NCBI RefSeq assembly: GCF_000092825.1
Contig: NC_014168.1
Location: forward strand, 2,657,946 to 2,721,945
DNA: 64,000 bases
Reading direction: 5' to 3'
Origin: Segniliparus rotundus DSM 44985
GTDB taxonomy: Bacteria; Actinomycetota; Actinomycetes; Mycobacteriales; Mycobacteriaceae
Below the pieces are notes generated by a model that ran no database searches, was not told the origin of the DNA, and worked only from the letters and a program-made list of their open reading frames with translations. Position numbers and translations under genes: made by a program. Shown piece after piece: positions 16,803 through 26,061 of this stretch; position 1 is the stretch's first letter; each line of letters starts with the position of its first letter.

Positions 16803-19634
16803 TCAGCTCGTCGGTTTCTTCGTCGTGGTCTTGCGGGCCGTCGTCGGCCGTTTGGCCGTCGTGCTCTTCGCCGGAGTCCGGCGGGCGGCGGGCTTCTTCT
16901 TCGCCGGACCAGCAGCACGACGCTCGGCAAGCAGCTCCGCCGCGCGCTCGTCGGTCAATGATTCCACTTCGTCGCCCTTGCGCAGGCTCGCGTTCGTCGT
17001 CCCGTCCGTGACGTACGGGCCGAATCGGCCGCTCTTGACCACCATCGGCACACCGCTGACCGGATCGACACCGAGCTCCCGGAGCGGCCCGGCCGCCGCT
17101 TGGGCTCCGCGGCGCTTCGGCTCCGCGTACAGCGCCAAAGCCTCGTCCAGCGTGACCGTGAACAGCTGCTCCTCGTTGGCCAAAGACCGTGAGTCAGAGC
17201 CGCGTTTGAGGTACGGCCCGAACTTCCCGTTCTGCGCGGTGATCTCCTCGCCGGTGTTCGGGTCGGAGCCGACCGTGCGGGGCAAGGACAACAGCCGCAC
17301 AGCGTCCTCGAGGGTCACGCTCTCAGGGGTCATGGACTTGAAGAGCGACGCAGTGCGCGGCTTCGGGGCAGCGGCGTTCTTCCCCCCCTTGGCCTTGGCC
17401 TTCTCCTCTTGCTGGGCAACCACCGCAGGTGGCAGCACCTCGGTCACATACGGGCCGAACCTGCCCTCTTTCACAACGATCTCGTGGCCGGATTGCGGGT
17501 CGAAGCCCAGCACCCTGCCTTCGCTCGGGGTGGCGAACAGCTGCTCTGCCAGCTCAGGGGTGAGCTCGTCCGGCGTGAGGCCCTGCTGCAAGTTCGCCCG
17601 CTGCGAGACCAGCTCGCCCTGGTCGTCCTTGACCATCCGCTCCAGGTACGGGCCGAATTTGCCCACCCGGACCCAGACCTGACGCGCCTCGGAGTCCTCG
17701 AACACCGGGATCGAGTTGACCTCCCGAGCGTCAATGGTCTCCGCGTTCGCCCCGACGAGGCGTTTGAGACCGCCCGCGCGGGCGACTGATCGCACAGGTC
17801 CGTTCTCGTCGCCGTAGTAGAACCGGTTGAGCCACGGGGTGCGGTGCTCGCGGCCAGCCGCGATGGCGTCGAGCTCGTCCTCCATGTGGGCGGTGAACTC
17901 GTAGTCCACGAGCGGGTCGAAATACGCCTCCAGAAGGCCGACGACCGCGAACGCCACCCATGCAGGCACCAACGCGGCGCCCTTCTTGTACACGTAACCG
18001 CGCTCTTGGATGGTGTCGATGATCGACGAGTACGTCGACGGACGGCCGATGCCGAGGTCTTCGAGCGCCTTCACCAACGAAGCCTCGGTGTACCGGGCGG
18101 GCGGCGAGGTGGCGTGCTCGGCGGGCGCCGCCTCCCGCGCGGCGACCTGCTGCCCCTTCGCCAGCTGCGGCAGGTGGCGCTGGGCGTCGTCGGCCTCGCC
18201 GCCCGCGAGCTCGTCCACTGTCTCCACGTACGCGCGCAGAAAGCCCGGATTTGTGATGACCAGTCCCGAAGCCGCGAACACGCAATCACGCGCCGAGGCG
18301 GTCCCCGCGGTCGTCGTGGTGGCGAGCCGAAGGCTCGTGCTCGTGCCGCGAGCGTCCACCATCTGCGAGGCCACGGTGCGCCGCCAGATCAGCTCGTACA
18401 GCCGCAGCTCGTCCTGGTCGAGCGCCTGGGCGAGCTGCTCCGGGCGGACGAAGGAGTCCCCCGCCGGGCGGATCGCCTCATGGGCCTCCTGCGCGTTCTT
18501 CGCTTTGCTCGCGTACTGGCGGGGAGCCTTGGGCACCGAGTCCGATCCGAACAGCGCGGCGGCCTGCGAACGCGCGGCCTCCGTCGCTTGCTGGGAGAGC
18601 GTGACCGAGTCGGTTCGCATGTAGGTGATGTGGCCGTTCTCGTACAGCCGCTGGGCGATCCGCATGGTCCGGTCGGTGGAGAAACGCAGCTTGCGGCTCG
18701 CCTCCTGCTGGAGAGTGGAGGTCATGAACGGCGGATACGGCTTGCGCGAGTACGGCTTCTCCGCCACGTCGGCGACGTCCAGCTGTGCGCCGACAAGCGC
18801 CTCGGCGAGCGCCCGGGCCTCAGCCTCCCCGACAATATGCACCCGGTCCGGGTTCGCAGGCTCGCCTTGCGGGGTGAAGTCCCGGCCCGAAGCCACCCGC
18901 AAACCGTCGAGCTCGACCAGCTTCGCGGAGAACTCCGGCTCCGTCCCCACGGTCACCGACAGATCCCAGTAGGAGGCCGAACGGAACGCCATCCGCTCAC
19001 GCTCGCGCTGCACGATGATGCGCGTGGCCACCGACTGCACCCGGCCGGCGGAAAGCCTCGGCATCACCTTCTTCCACAGCACCGGGCTCACTTCATAGCC
19101 GTAGAGACGGTCGAGGATGCGCCGGGTCTCCTGGGCGTCCACGAGGTCCGTGTCCAGATCGCGGGGGTTCGCCGCGGCGGCGAGGATAGCCGGCTCGGTG
19201 ATCTCGTGGAACACCATCCGGCGCACCGGCACCTTGGGTTTGAGCGTCTGCAGCAGGTGCCAGGCGATCGCCTCGCCCTCCCGGTCGCCGTCCGTCGCGA
19301 GATACAGCTCGTCGACATCCTTGAGCTTGTCTTTCAGCTCGGTGACCGTGGCCTTCTTCTCCGGGCTCACCACATACAACGGGTCGAAATCCGCCTCCAC
19401 ATTGACCCCGAGCCTGGCCCACGGCTCCGACTTGTATTTGGCCGGGATGTCCGCAGTGCCCCTCGGCAGGTCGCGGATATGCCCCCGTGAGGACTCCACG
19501 ACGTACTCCCCGCCCAGGAAGGACGCGAGCTTGCGAGCCTTGGTCGGGGACTCGACGATCACCAATCGCCGGAGCCTGTCGCTCTGAGAACCACGCGCGC
19601 CGTCGGCGCTGCGCCGTGCTGCCACCGTTGCCAT
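16803..19634 (-). CDS. topA: DNA topoisomerase I
   Basis: Type IA topoisomerase that relaxes negative supercoils. The 943-aa protein has a TOPRIM domain with VIVESPTKARK near the start and DGDREG at about 115-120, EITEPAI, and SAGRVQSVATRI. The active-site tyrosine is Tyr338 in HITYMRTDS. After the core come several repeats of the form KxGRFGPYV with DP.(S/T)G, the C-terminal DNA-binding repeats of actinobacterial TopA, and a Lys/Thr-rich basic tail ending KKPTS. Start is ATG 19634, where family similarity begins shortly after; a GTG at 19625 is also possible because GGGAAGG sits very close to the ATG. Confidence 0.97.
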   Translation of the reverse strand: MATVAARRSADGARGSQSDRLRRLVIVESPTKARKLASFLGGEYVVESSRGHIRDLPRGTADIPAKYKSEPWARLGVNVEADFDPLYVVSPEKKATVTELKDKLKDVDELYLATDGDREGEAIAWHLLQTLKPKVPVRRMVFHEITEPAILAAAANPRDLDTDLVDAQETRRILDRLYGYEVSPVLWKKVMPRLSAGRVQSVATRIIVQRERERMAFRSASYWDLSVTVGTEPEFSAKLVELDGLRVASGRDFTPQGEPANPDRVHIVGEAEARALAEALVGAQLDVADVAEKPYSRKPYPPFMTSTLQQEASRKLRFSTDRTMRIAQRLYENGHITYMRTDSVTLSQQATEAARSQAAALFGSDSVPKAPRQYASKAKNAQEAHEAIRPAGDSFVRPEQLAQALDQDELRLYELIWRRTVASQMVDARGTSTSLRLATTTTAGTASARDCVFAASGLVITNPGFLRAYVETVDELAGGEADDAQRHLPQLAKGQQVAAREAAPAEHATSPPARYTEASLVKALEDLGIGRPSTYSSIIDTIQERGYVYKKGAALVPAWVAFAVVGLLEAYFDPLVDYEFTAHMEDELDAIAAGREHRTPWLNRFYYGDENGPVRSVARAGGLKRLVGANAETIDAREVNSIPVFEDSEARQVWVRVGKFGPYLERMVKDDQGELVSQRANLQQGLTPDELTPELAEQLFATPSEGRVLGFDPQSGHEIVVKEGRFGPYVTEVLPPAVVAQQEEKAKAKGGKNAAAPKPRTASLFKSMTPESVTLEDAVRLLSLPRTVGSDPNTGEEITAQNGKFGPYLKRGSDSRSLANEEQLFTVTLDEALALYAEPKRRGAQAAAGPLRELGVDPVSGVPMVVKSGRFGPYVTDGTTNASLRKGDEVESLTDERAAELLAERRAAGPAKKKPAARRTPAKSTTAKRPTTARKTTTKKPTS

Positions 19635-19755
19635 ACCTTCCCGGTTGTGCTGTTCGCGCGCTTGGCTTGCGCCGCGAGCCGTCACACTCTCTTCATCTCA
19701 GACCTAAGATAACCTGGATCTCAGGTGTTCCGGCGTGTCAGCCTAGCCGCGCTGG

Positions 19756-19989
19756 TCACTGGCCCTGATGCGGGAGCCGGGCCTGGGCCGCCGCCCGCAC
19801 AGCGGTGGCATGCAGGTCCTTGCCGACCAGCGCGGTCTCGAACTCGACTTTCTGATTCTCCACCAGTTTCCGAAAGCCGCTGCCCTCAATGGCGGTGTAC
19901 CGGACGAACACCTCGGCGGAACCGTCGTCCGGAGCGATGAACCCGAAACCTTTCTCGGGGTCGAACCACTGCACGGTTCCCAATGCCAT
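19756..19989 (-). CDS. cspA: Cold-shock RNA chaperone CspA
   Basis: A single cold-shock domain of 77 aa that binds single-stranded RNA and DNA. RNP1 is KGFGFI at 13-18 and RNP2 is VFVRY at 27-31. The usual His of RNP2 (VFVHY) is Arg here, a small departure at a nucleic-acid-contacting position. Ribosome site GGAGG lies ten bases before ATG 19989. The C-terminus runs about ten residues beyond the usual 67 (ARLPHQGQ). It lies upstream of topA on the same strand, as in mycobacteria, with 121 bp between. Confidence 0.95.
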   Translation of the reverse strand: MALGTVQWFDPEKGFGFIAPDDGSAEVFVRYTAIEGSGFRKLVENQKVEFETALVGKDLHATAVRAAAQARLPHQGQ

Positions 19990-20149
19990 AGCTGGCGTTC
20001 CTCCTTGTCGGCATATCGGGCGAACTCGCTCTCGTCCTTGTAGTAGAGCACACTGCGCAAGCTGGGCACCACCGCACGGGCCCCGCGTCGCCTCGCGGAG
20101 GGTCGCGCGGGCATCCTCCTGCCCCGCTTGGAGCGGCGCCCGGCGCGCT

Positions 20150-21145
20150 TTAGCTGTTCCCCTGGCCGCGCGCCGCGACGAGCTCGTGGACGAACGCCAT
20201 CTTGTCGAGCACCTTCGGCGCGAGCACGAACGGGTAGAGGTCTGGGTGCCCCATAGACCGGTTGACCATGTTCAGCGACCAGGCCAGCGGCAGCCAATGC
20301 TCAATGAGCTGGTCAAAACCCACTCTGCCGGGTTTCGGCTTGTCGATGGACACCCCGGCCGGGGCGAATCCGAACGCGGCAGCGGTGTCGAGGGTGTCCC
20401 GGATGTGCAGGTAGTGCGCGAAAGTCTCGGCCCAGTCCTCGGCGGCGTGCATGGTCGCGTACGACGAGACGAACTCGTCCTCCCAGCCAGCTGGCGCGCC
20501 CTCGGAGTAATGGCGGTCGAGCGCGGCCTGGTAATCGGCGTCTGGGTCGCCGAACAGCTGCATGAACTGCTGTTTGACGGTGTCGTCGGTGACGAGGACA
20601 GTGTAGTAGTAATGCCCGCTCTCGTGCCGGAAGTGCCCGAGCAGCGTGCGGTACGGCTCGGCGAGCTCGGCGCGCATCTGTTCGCGGTGCGCGTCGTCGC
20701 CCTCAGCGAGATCGAGCGTGATGACGCCGTCCGCGTGCCCGATCACCACGTTCTCGGTCGCGCTCGACAGCAAATCGAACGCGAGGCCCCCCTGCGGGTC
20801 CTCCGCCTTGCCGACCAAAGGCAGACCAAGATCGTGCAGTTCCGCGACGAGGCGCCGCTTCGCCGCCTCGGCCTCGGCGAACAACGCGAGGAACTCGGTG
20901 TCCGTGTCCGCCGGCCTCGTGCGCGTGAGCGCGCACGACTCGCACAGCCCCGCTTCGTACCCGGCCGGGACCAGCCAGTTGCAGGCCGCGAGGTTCAGAT
21001 TCGCGCACGGCTGGAATCGGCTTGGGTCGATGACGAGCACATCGTGATCGGCGAGGCTGTAGCCGACCGGGCTGTCGCAGTTCAGACAAACCGAATTCTC
21101 GAAGACCAGTCGTTGCCCGCAAGTGTGGCATGCAAAGTCACGCAT
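20150..21145 (-). CDS. Zinc-ribbon protein with putative metallopeptidase domain (HExxH)
   Basis: The 331-aa protein starts at ATG 21145; the frame is open upstream but shows no family features there. The N-terminus is a zinc ribbon with Cys6, Cys9, Cys20 and Cys23 (CHTCGQ, CLNCDS). A second Cys-rich stretch follows ([20 protein letters not shown]). The C-terminal domain has [11 protein letters not shown], an HExxH metal site at 174-178, and [20 protein letters not shown], which can provide a further Glu/His ligand. This matches the putative zinc-binding metallopeptidase family with an N-terminal ribbon. Its substrate is unknown. No signal peptide is seen, so it is probably cytosolic. Confidence 0.82.
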   Translation of the reverse strand: MRDFACHTCGQRLVFENSVCLNCDSPVGYSLADHDVLVIDPSRFQPCANLNLAACNWLVPAGYEAGLCESCALTRTRPADTDTEFLALFAEAEAAKRRLVAELHDLGLPLVGKAEDPQGGLAFDLLSSATENVVIGHADGVITLDLAEGDDAHREQMRAELAEPYRTLLGHFRHESGHYYYTVLVTDDTVKQQFMQLFGDPDADYQAALDRHYSEGAPAGWEDEFVSSYATMHAAEDWAETFAHYLHIRDTLDTAAAFGFAPAGVSIDKPKPGRVGFDQLIEHWLPLAWSLNMVNRSMGHPDLYPFVLAPKVLDKMAFVHELVAARGQGNS

Positions 21146-21227
21146 GCTTCTGATAGTACGCACGCCCCGTGAAGAACACAACGGGCCGCTGCCGACCGGC
21201 TGGCCAACGCCGCACGCAGAGCAGGCG

Positions 21228-21575
21228 CTATCCGGGCGCGGGCCCTGCGCGGGCGCCCGCCCGCGCAGGGCCGAACGAGAAACCCGCAGCCGCGACGTCC
21301 ACCTCGACCACGACAAGGACGTCCAGATCCGCCAACCGGCACGAAGCGAGGCGCCCTGAGGACTGAGCGGCGAGAGCTCGCGCCGCAGCGCATGCGGCCT
21401 CCTCGCCGTCCAAAGCCCGGTACGCCCCCGCCAAGGCGGCGAGATCCGCCTCGGACTGCGCCCGATGCCTCGCCGAGACGGCGGCGCAGAGCCAACTGAG
21501 CAGCAGAACGAACATCATCAAGGCGGCGATGGCACACGCGCTGAGCAAAGTTGTGGCACCTTGCTCGTCCTTCAT
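21228..21575 (-). CDS. TadE-like membrane protein, Rv3654c type
   Basis: The 115-aa protein begins with the acidic and Gly-rich MKDEQGATTLLSACAIAALMMFVLLLSWL, a TadE/TadG-like N-terminal pseudopilin helix. A Arg/Ala/Glu-rich helix follows (HRAQSEADLAALAGAYRALDGEEAACAAARALAAQ) and a short Val-rich tail. It is the last gene of the Tad cluster and overlaps the preceding tadE gene by 4 bp (ATGA). Minor pseudopilins of this sort are thought to join the pilus base. The Rv3654c equivalence is by position and pattern. Confidence 0.82.
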   Translation of the reverse strand: MKDEQGATTLLSACAIAALMMFVLLLSWLCAAVSARHRAQSEADLAALAGAYRALDGEEAACAAARALAAQSSGRLASCRLADLDVLVVVEVDVAAAGFSFGPARAGARAGPAPG

Positions 21576-21907
21576 GGGCCAGCCACCGGTTCGGGAGCGG
21601 CCGCCGCGCTCGCCCCGAGGTCCACCGTCGTCAAAAACGGAGCCCGGAACGTCACCGTCGCCACGATCATCCCCGAACGGTCGTCAATGGCGATCTGGGC
21701 GCCGCGCGGGCCGATCCGCTCCGCCGAGGAGCGAGCAGCGCGCGCATCGCCCCTCGCGGCCAGCCGCGCCGCCTCGCGCGCGGCGTCGACACAACGGATG
21801 TGGTCGCCGACCGCGAGCAACGCGAGCGCCGAGCCGAAGAGCACGAACACAATGGCGGCGACTCCGAAAGCGGATTCCACGGTCACCATGCCCGCCTCGC
21901 CTCTCAC
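21572..21907 (-). CDS. TadE-family pseudopilin, Rv3655c type
   Basis: The 111-aa protein starts at GTG 21907 within a GTGA overlap with the pilin stop; an ATG at 21889 (MVTVESAFG) would shorten it by six residues. VRGEAGMVTVESAFGVAAIVFVLFGSALALLAVGD is a TadE-type N-terminus: a short leader, Gly, then a Glu five residues later and a hydrophobic helix. AREAARLAARGD follows as in other TadE proteins. The arrangement suggests processing like a prepilin and assembly as a minor subunit. Confidence 0.85.
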   Translation of the reverse strand: MRGEAGMVTVESAFGVAAIVFVLFGSALALLAVGDHIRCVDAAREAARLAARGDARAARSSAERIGPRGAQIAIDDRSGMIVATVTFRAPFLTTVDLGASAAAAPEPVAGP

Positions 21908-22134
21908 ACACTGGTCGTGAGCGCTTTTTCTATGATTTTTTGCAGGAAAGAGGCCACCGAGCCACCGGTGAGCACGGTGTACAAGAGCGCCCCGAACGCT
22001 GCCGCCGCCACGGTGCCTATCGCGTATTCGACGGTGCTCATGCCTTCCTCTTCGCCGCCGAAGGCGGCAATCCGGCAGAGCAGCGCGACTCCTCGCTGCC
22101 GCAAAATTTCTCGTTGTTCGTGCGGCCACCACAT
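21904..22134 (-). CDS. Flp-type pilin (Rv3656c type)
   Basis: A 76-aa Flp prepilin with leader MWWPHEQREILRQRG... ending FGGEEEG, a cleavage point before MSTVEYAIG, and a hydrophobic helix GTVAAAAFGALLYTVLTG. The Glu five residues after the cut is the hallmark of type IVb pilins. AAAGGAGG lies four bases before ATG 22134, the strongest ribosome site in the cluster, which fits the need for many copies of the structural subunit. Confidence 0.92.
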   Translation of the reverse strand: MWWPHEQREILRQRGVALLCRIAAFGGEEEGMSTVEYAIGTVAAAAFGALLYTVLTGGSVASFLQKIIEKALTTSV

Positions 22135-22182
22135 GCGGCCTCCTTTCTCTGATTCCGCCCGACGTTCGGGCGGAAGTTGTCA

Positions 22183-22761
22183 TCACCATGCGTCCCTCAT
22201 GACTCCTGATCCCAAACCGACGATCACCGGCATCACCCCGAGGCAGAAAAACGCTGGCAAAAAGCACAATCCGAGCGGTCCTGCGAGCAGGACCGCGGCG
22301 CGGCTGGCTTCGGCCGCCGCTTGGTCGAGCGCTTCCGCCCGGGCTCCTGAGGCGAGTTCGCCCAAACCTTCCGCCAACGCGGTCCCGCTCCGCGCCGAGC
22401 GTATGGCCATCCGCGCGAGCGGCGCGGTGACCTCCAGCGCAGCCGCCTCCTCCCATGCTGTTCGCGGGCCTGCGCCGAGAGCGAGCAAAGAGGCGGCCTT
22501 GGCGAGAGCGCCCGCGAGCGGCTCCGGGGCGGACTGCGCCACTGCCCGCATGGCAACGGATGTCGGCAGACCTGCCCGCAAGCTGACGGCGAGCAAGTCG
22601 TAGCTCGCGGCCAACCCAAGCTGGTCCAAGCGGGCTGTTCTCCTGCTCGCACCCGGGACGCACACCGGCTGCGGTCGGACCCGCAAGAGCCAGAGCGACG
22701 GGCTCGGGGCGACAAGCAGCGCCAATGCCAGACTGGCAGCGGAGCAAGCACACCACGTCAT
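22183..22761 (-). CDS. Tad inner-membrane platform protein TadC-like (Rv3657c type)
   Basis: The 192-aa protein begins with a membrane segment (LALALLVAPSPSLWLL), then a T2SSF-type helical bundle (LGLAASYDLLAVSLRAGLPTSVAMRAVAQ, LARMAIRSARSGTALAEGLGELA). It ends with a long hydrophobic hairpin, PLGLCFLPAFFCLGVMPVIVGLG, typical of the TadB/TadC platform. ATG 22761 follows AGGAG and overlaps the TadB-like stop by 4 bp. It forms the pilus assembly platform together with the TadB-like protein. Confidence 0.88.
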   Translation of the reverse strand: MTWCACSAASLALALLVAPSPSLWLLRVRPQPVCVPGASRRTARLDQLGLAASYDLLAVSLRAGLPTSVAMRAVAQSAPEPLAGALAKAASLLALGAGPRTAWEEAAALEVTAPLARMAIRSARSGTALAEGLGELASGARAEALDQAAAEASRAAVLLAGPLGLCFLPAFFCLGVMPVIVGLGSGVMRDAW

Positions 22762-23615
22762 CGGTCTCCTCCTGCGGTGATGCGCCTGGACCAGGCCAGG
22801 CCCGCACAGAGGAAACCGCACCCGATCATGAGGAGGAACGACCCCGAGTCCGAGAAGAGAACACGCAGCGGCTGCGCCCCCAGGGACTGCCCGAGCACCA
22901 CGCACAGCAAGGGCAAACCGGAAAGGATCTTCGCCGTCGCCCGCGCGCCAGCGAGCGCCGCGTCGGCCCGTTCGGCGAATCGGACCCGTTGCACCGCATC
23001 GGCCCGGACAGAGCCCAGCACCTGAGCGATCGGCACGCCTTCTTGATGCGACAGCTCCCAACAGGACGCGAGCCGTTCCCAAAAGGCTCCGCCGAGGCCG
23101 AGCCCCGCAGACCGGGCCGCAGCAGCCCGTCGGCGCAGCCCTTGGCCGACGTCCCCGCCAAGCCGGGCCCGCGCGGCGACTTCGCGCATGGTCCGCGCAA
23201 CTTCCCTTCCGCCGCAGGTCGCCGCCAAAGCGCCCTCCTGCGCGGCGGACGCGAACGCATGGGCGGGATGCGCGCCGACACGAAGCTCGTCCACCACCGC
23301 CATGAGCGCCGCTTGGACGGCAGCCTCGTGCTCCCGCCGCCGAAGGCGGCGGACACGGGCGCGCCATGCCGCGCGAGCGCTGGCCGCGAGCAGCAACACT
23401 GTGCAGCCAAGCGCAGGATGCACAAGGAGCGCGCCGCCGCCGGGAGCCCACCAAAACTTCTCCGCAAGGCGTGCCAAGCCCGCTGTTCGAACCCGGCGCG
23501 CGTGCTCCCCTGCACAGGTCTTCGGGCGCAGGAGCGCGCGCGTCCGGCTGGCCGCGGCCGAGGAAGGCCACACAGCGAACGCGCACGAGACGAGCAAAAC
23601 TGCCATGGCCGTCAT
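22758..23615 (-). CDS. Tad inner-membrane platform protein TadB-like (Rv3658c type)
   Basis: The 285-aa protein starts at ATG 23615, which overlaps the ATPase stop by 4 bp; a GTG at 23627 is less likely. It has an N-terminal helix (MAVLLVSCAFAVWPSSAAA) and a mid helix (LGCTVLLLAASARAAW). The T2SSF domain reads AALMAVVDELRVGAHPAHAFASAA ... WELSHQEGVPIAQVLGSV, and a terminal pair of helices (LLCVVLGQSLG, LLMIGCGFLCAGLAW) closes it. The translational coupling to the ATPase agrees with these being partners in the machine. Confidence 0.9.
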   Translation of the reverse strand: MTAMAVLLVSCAFAVWPSSAAASRTRALLRPKTCAGEHARRVRTAGLARLAEKFWWAPGGGALLVHPALGCTVLLLAASARAAWRARVRRLRRREHEAAVQAALMAVVDELRVGAHPAHAFASAAQEGALAATCGGREVARTMREVAARARLGGDVGQGLRRRAAAARSAGLGLGGAFWERLASCWELSHQEGVPIAQVLGSVRADAVQRVRFAERADAALAGARATAKILSGLPLLCVVLGQSLGAQPLRVLFSDSGSFLLMIGCGFLCAGLAWSRRITAGGDR

Positions 23616-24727
23616 CGCGCGGACCACAGCTCCCGCGCGATGACGCCGCCAGCCTGAGCGTCCAGCCGCGCGATCTCCACGAGCGTCCTGGCGCCAGACG
23701 GAGCCGTCCTGCGCATATGGAAAAGAAGCCGCACCGAGGCAGCGAGCTGGCCGTGCAGGCCCGCGCGGTCCAAGCCGCCCATGGCAGCGAGCGACTCCAG
23801 CCGCGCGGGCAGCTCGCGCGGGGAATTGCAGTGGACGGTGCCCGCGCCGCCGTCGTGGCCGGTGTTGAGCGCAGAAAGCAGGTCCACGACTTCGGCGCCG
23901 CGAACTTCGCCGACCACAACCCGGTCTGGCCGCATGCGCAGGCTCTGGCGCACCAATTCGCGAACCGTGATCTCGCCAGCGCCTTCCACGTTGGGTTTGC
24001 GGGCCACGAGCGAGACCACATGCGGGTGCGCGGGGGCGAGCTCTGGGGAGTCTTCGACCAGCACGATCCGCTCATGCTGGCTCACCTGCGCCAAGAGCGC
24101 GGAAAGCAGGGTCGTTTTGCCCGATCCGGTGCTTCCGGTCACTAGAAAGGAGTGCCGTTCGGCGACCGCGCGCCGCACAAGAGCGGCTGCCTCGGGGGGC
24201 ACCGATCCGCGCTCCACCAGCTCGTCAAGACTCTGGGTGGCGGGCCGCAGCACGCGCAACGCGATGGACGTCCCCCGCGCCGCAAGCGGCGGGAGCACCG
24301 CGTGCAACCGGACATCGCAGCCCCGGCACCCGAAACCAGGCAGCTTGCCGTCGACGAACGGCTGGGCTTCGTCGAGCCTTCTGCCCGCGGAAAGCGCCAA
24401 ACGGCACGCCAGCCGGCGCACAGCGGCCTCGTCGGGGAACGTCAGCGCGGATCGGACAAGGCCCTGGCCTCGGTCGGTCCAAACCTGATCGGGACCGTTG
24501 ACCAAGATGTCGCATAGGTCCGGTTCGTCGAGCAGTTCCTCCAAAGGCCCGGCGCCGAGGAATTCCACCCGCAAGGCGCGGACGGCGTCAAGGACGTCGG
24601 TGTCCCCGAGCAGTCCTCCTGCCTCAGCGCGGACAGCCTGGGCGAGCACCGCATAGGTGATGTCGCCGCCGCGGCGGGCGAGGCGTTCGCGTACCCGCTC
24701 GACAACCGGCCCGGTCATCGTCCTCAT
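23612..24727 (-). CDS. tadA: Tad secretion ATPase TadA/CpaF (Rv3659c type)
   Basis: A 371-aa secretion ATPase that powers Flp pilus assembly. It shows VEFLGAGPLEELLDEPDLCDILVNGPDQVWTDR at 54-86, Walker A GSTGSGKT at 198-205, the Asp box LVEDSPEL, and Walker B DRVVVGEVRGAE with the family Glu. TVHCNSPRELPARLE, the His box region, follows. Start is ATG 24727, overlapping the CpaE-like stop by 4 bp. Confidence 0.95.
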   Translation of the reverse strand: MRTMTGPVVERVRERLARRGGDITYAVLAQAVRAEAGGLLGDTDVLDAVRALRVEFLGAGPLEELLDEPDLCDILVNGPDQVWTDRGQGLVRSALTFPDEAAVRRLACRLALSAGRRLDEAQPFVDGKLPGFGCRGCDVRLHAVLPPLAARGTSIALRVLRPATQSLDELVERGSVPPEAAALVRRAVAERHSFLVTGSTGSGKTTLLSALLAQVSQHERIVLVEDSPELAPAHPHVVSLVARKPNVEGAGEITVRELVRQSLRMRPDRVVVGEVRGAEVVDLLSALNTGHDGGAGTVHCNSPRELPARLESLAAMGGLDRAGLHGQLAASVRLLFHMRRTAPSGARTLVEIARLDAQAGGVIARELWSAR

Positions 24728-25866
24728 CGCCGAACAGCCTTCGCGGGGCCGCGTCCGAGCACCGCCGCCGCGGCGCGCAGCACGCTTGAGCGCGCACGCA
24801 AGACAAGCCCGTGGCGCTCCAGACTGAGCGCGATCGGCGGCTCGTCGTGCATGGTCGCGATGAGCGGGACGCCCGCGTGCTCCGCCGCGCGTGAAAGACG
24901 CAGCCCTCCAGGAGACGGGCCGCGCACGACCGCGCCCACGCTCGCGCACTCTCGGCAGAGAGCAAGCGCGAGAGAGCGACCCGCTGCGATCGCCCGCAAC
25001 TCCGCGGGGAGGACCAGGATCGTGGAATCGGCTGTTGCCACGACCGCTTGCTGCAGATCCCCCCAATGCCGAGGCAGGTCGACGACGACGGCGTCCCCCG
25101 CCGAACGGGTGCTGTCGAGCACCGCGAGCGCCGCCTCCGGCTCGATGGCTCCTCTCGGAGCGCTCAGATCGGCCGAACCCGCGCCGAGCACAGAGAGATT
25201 GCCGGACCGGCTGGGCAGCGCCTCGTGCAGAGCCGCCGCTGACACCCGGCCGCCGACGAGGGCGAGGTCCCCCCACCGCAAACCTGGCTCCCGCTCCATC
25301 CCGAGCACCACATCCAACCCGCCGCCGAGCGGATCAAGGTCCACAGCGAGCGAACGCAACCCGGACCTGGCCGCGACGAGGGCTGTGGCTGCGACCAATG
25401 TGGAGACCCCGGCCCCGCCGCGCGCCCCGATGACCGCGATGATCCGTCCCGCGCCGACCCGGCGCTCGACTGCTTCGCCGACGACCCGCACGAGATCCCG
25501 CTCCTGCTCGGGAAGGGCGAGGACATGGTCGGCTTTGACGCGCACCGCCAACTGCCACGCAGCCGGGGAGGCAGGCCCCGTGCAGACCAGCGCCGTCGCC
25601 CCGTCCCGGGCAAGGCGTTCGCCCGCGCAGGCCCGCGCTGTCTGCTCGTCCAACAGCACCATGCCCGCGCTGCGCCAGACTCGTCGGTCGCGCTGCGGCG
25701 GCGATTCGACAAGCCCGCGCCCGGACGCGGCGACGACGTGTCGCACATGCTCCATGAGCACAGGATCGGCGATGGCGGCGAGGACTTCCGGCGCTTCGGA
25801 CGCGACGAAGCTTCGGGGTGGCCTCGTGAAGCCACGGGACGGGCGAAACAGTCTCATGCGGACCAT
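24724..25866 (-). CDS. CpaE/MinD-like ATPase of the Tad cluster, degenerate P-loop (Rv3660c type)
   Basis: The 380-aa protein has an N-terminal receiver-like domain (about 20-130), then a MinD/ParA fold. Its deviant Walker A reads GARGGAGVSTL at about 147-157, where the canonical motif is KGGxGKT. Both lysines are missing, so ATP hydrolysis may be weak or absent. The switch region VDLDPLGGGLDVVLG and VVDLPRHWGDLQQAVV are preserved. CpaE proteins place the Tad machine at the cell pole. ATG 25866 follows GGGGGC; an ATG nine bases later is possible. It is the first gene of the Tad operon, and all downstream junctions but one overlap. Confidence 0.9.
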   Translation of the reverse strand: MVRMRLFRPSRGFTRPPRSFVASEAPEVLAAIADPVLMEHVRHVVAASGRGLVESPPQRDRRVWRSAGMVLLDEQTARACAGERLARDGATALVCTGPASPAAWQLAVRVKADHVLALPEQERDLVRVVGEAVERRVGAGRIIAVIGARGGAGVSTLVAATALVAARSGLRSLAVDLDPLGGGLDVVLGMEREPGLRWGDLALVGGRVSAAALHEALPSRSGNLSVLGAGSADLSAPRGAIEPEAALAVLDSTRSAGDAVVVDLPRHWGDLQQAVVATADSTILVLPAELRAIAAGRSLALALCRECASVGAVVRGPSPGGLRLSRAAEHAGVPLIATMHDEPPIALSLERHGLVLRARSSVLRAAAAVLGRGPAKAVRR

Positions 25867-26017
25867 GCTGCCCCCGGAATGCGCGCGCCCTGCGCGATTT
25901 CCGGGACTTGTGGAGAAAGGATTTCCACGCTCCACAACCTGGCGCGCACTCGGGCGCCCGGGCGGGCGCGCGACGGAAGAAAAAACGCGAGAACAGGAAG
26001 AATCACGAAGAAGACAG

Positions 26018-26061
26018 GACGGTCCTAGCGTGTTCGTGGGGGGAGGGATACTAGGACCGTC
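26018..26061. repeat. Perfect 11-bp inverted repeat with 22-nt loop
   Basis: GACGGTCCTAG at 26018-26028 is exactly complementary to CTAGGACCGTC at 26051-26061. The G-rich loop reads toward the next hairpin. Either an operator or an RNA hairpin. Confidence 0.9.

Noticed and set aside
17844-19490. 548-codon plus-strand frame across topA
   Set aside because: Mirror frame of topA; topA is unambiguous from its TOPRIM and active-site motifs.
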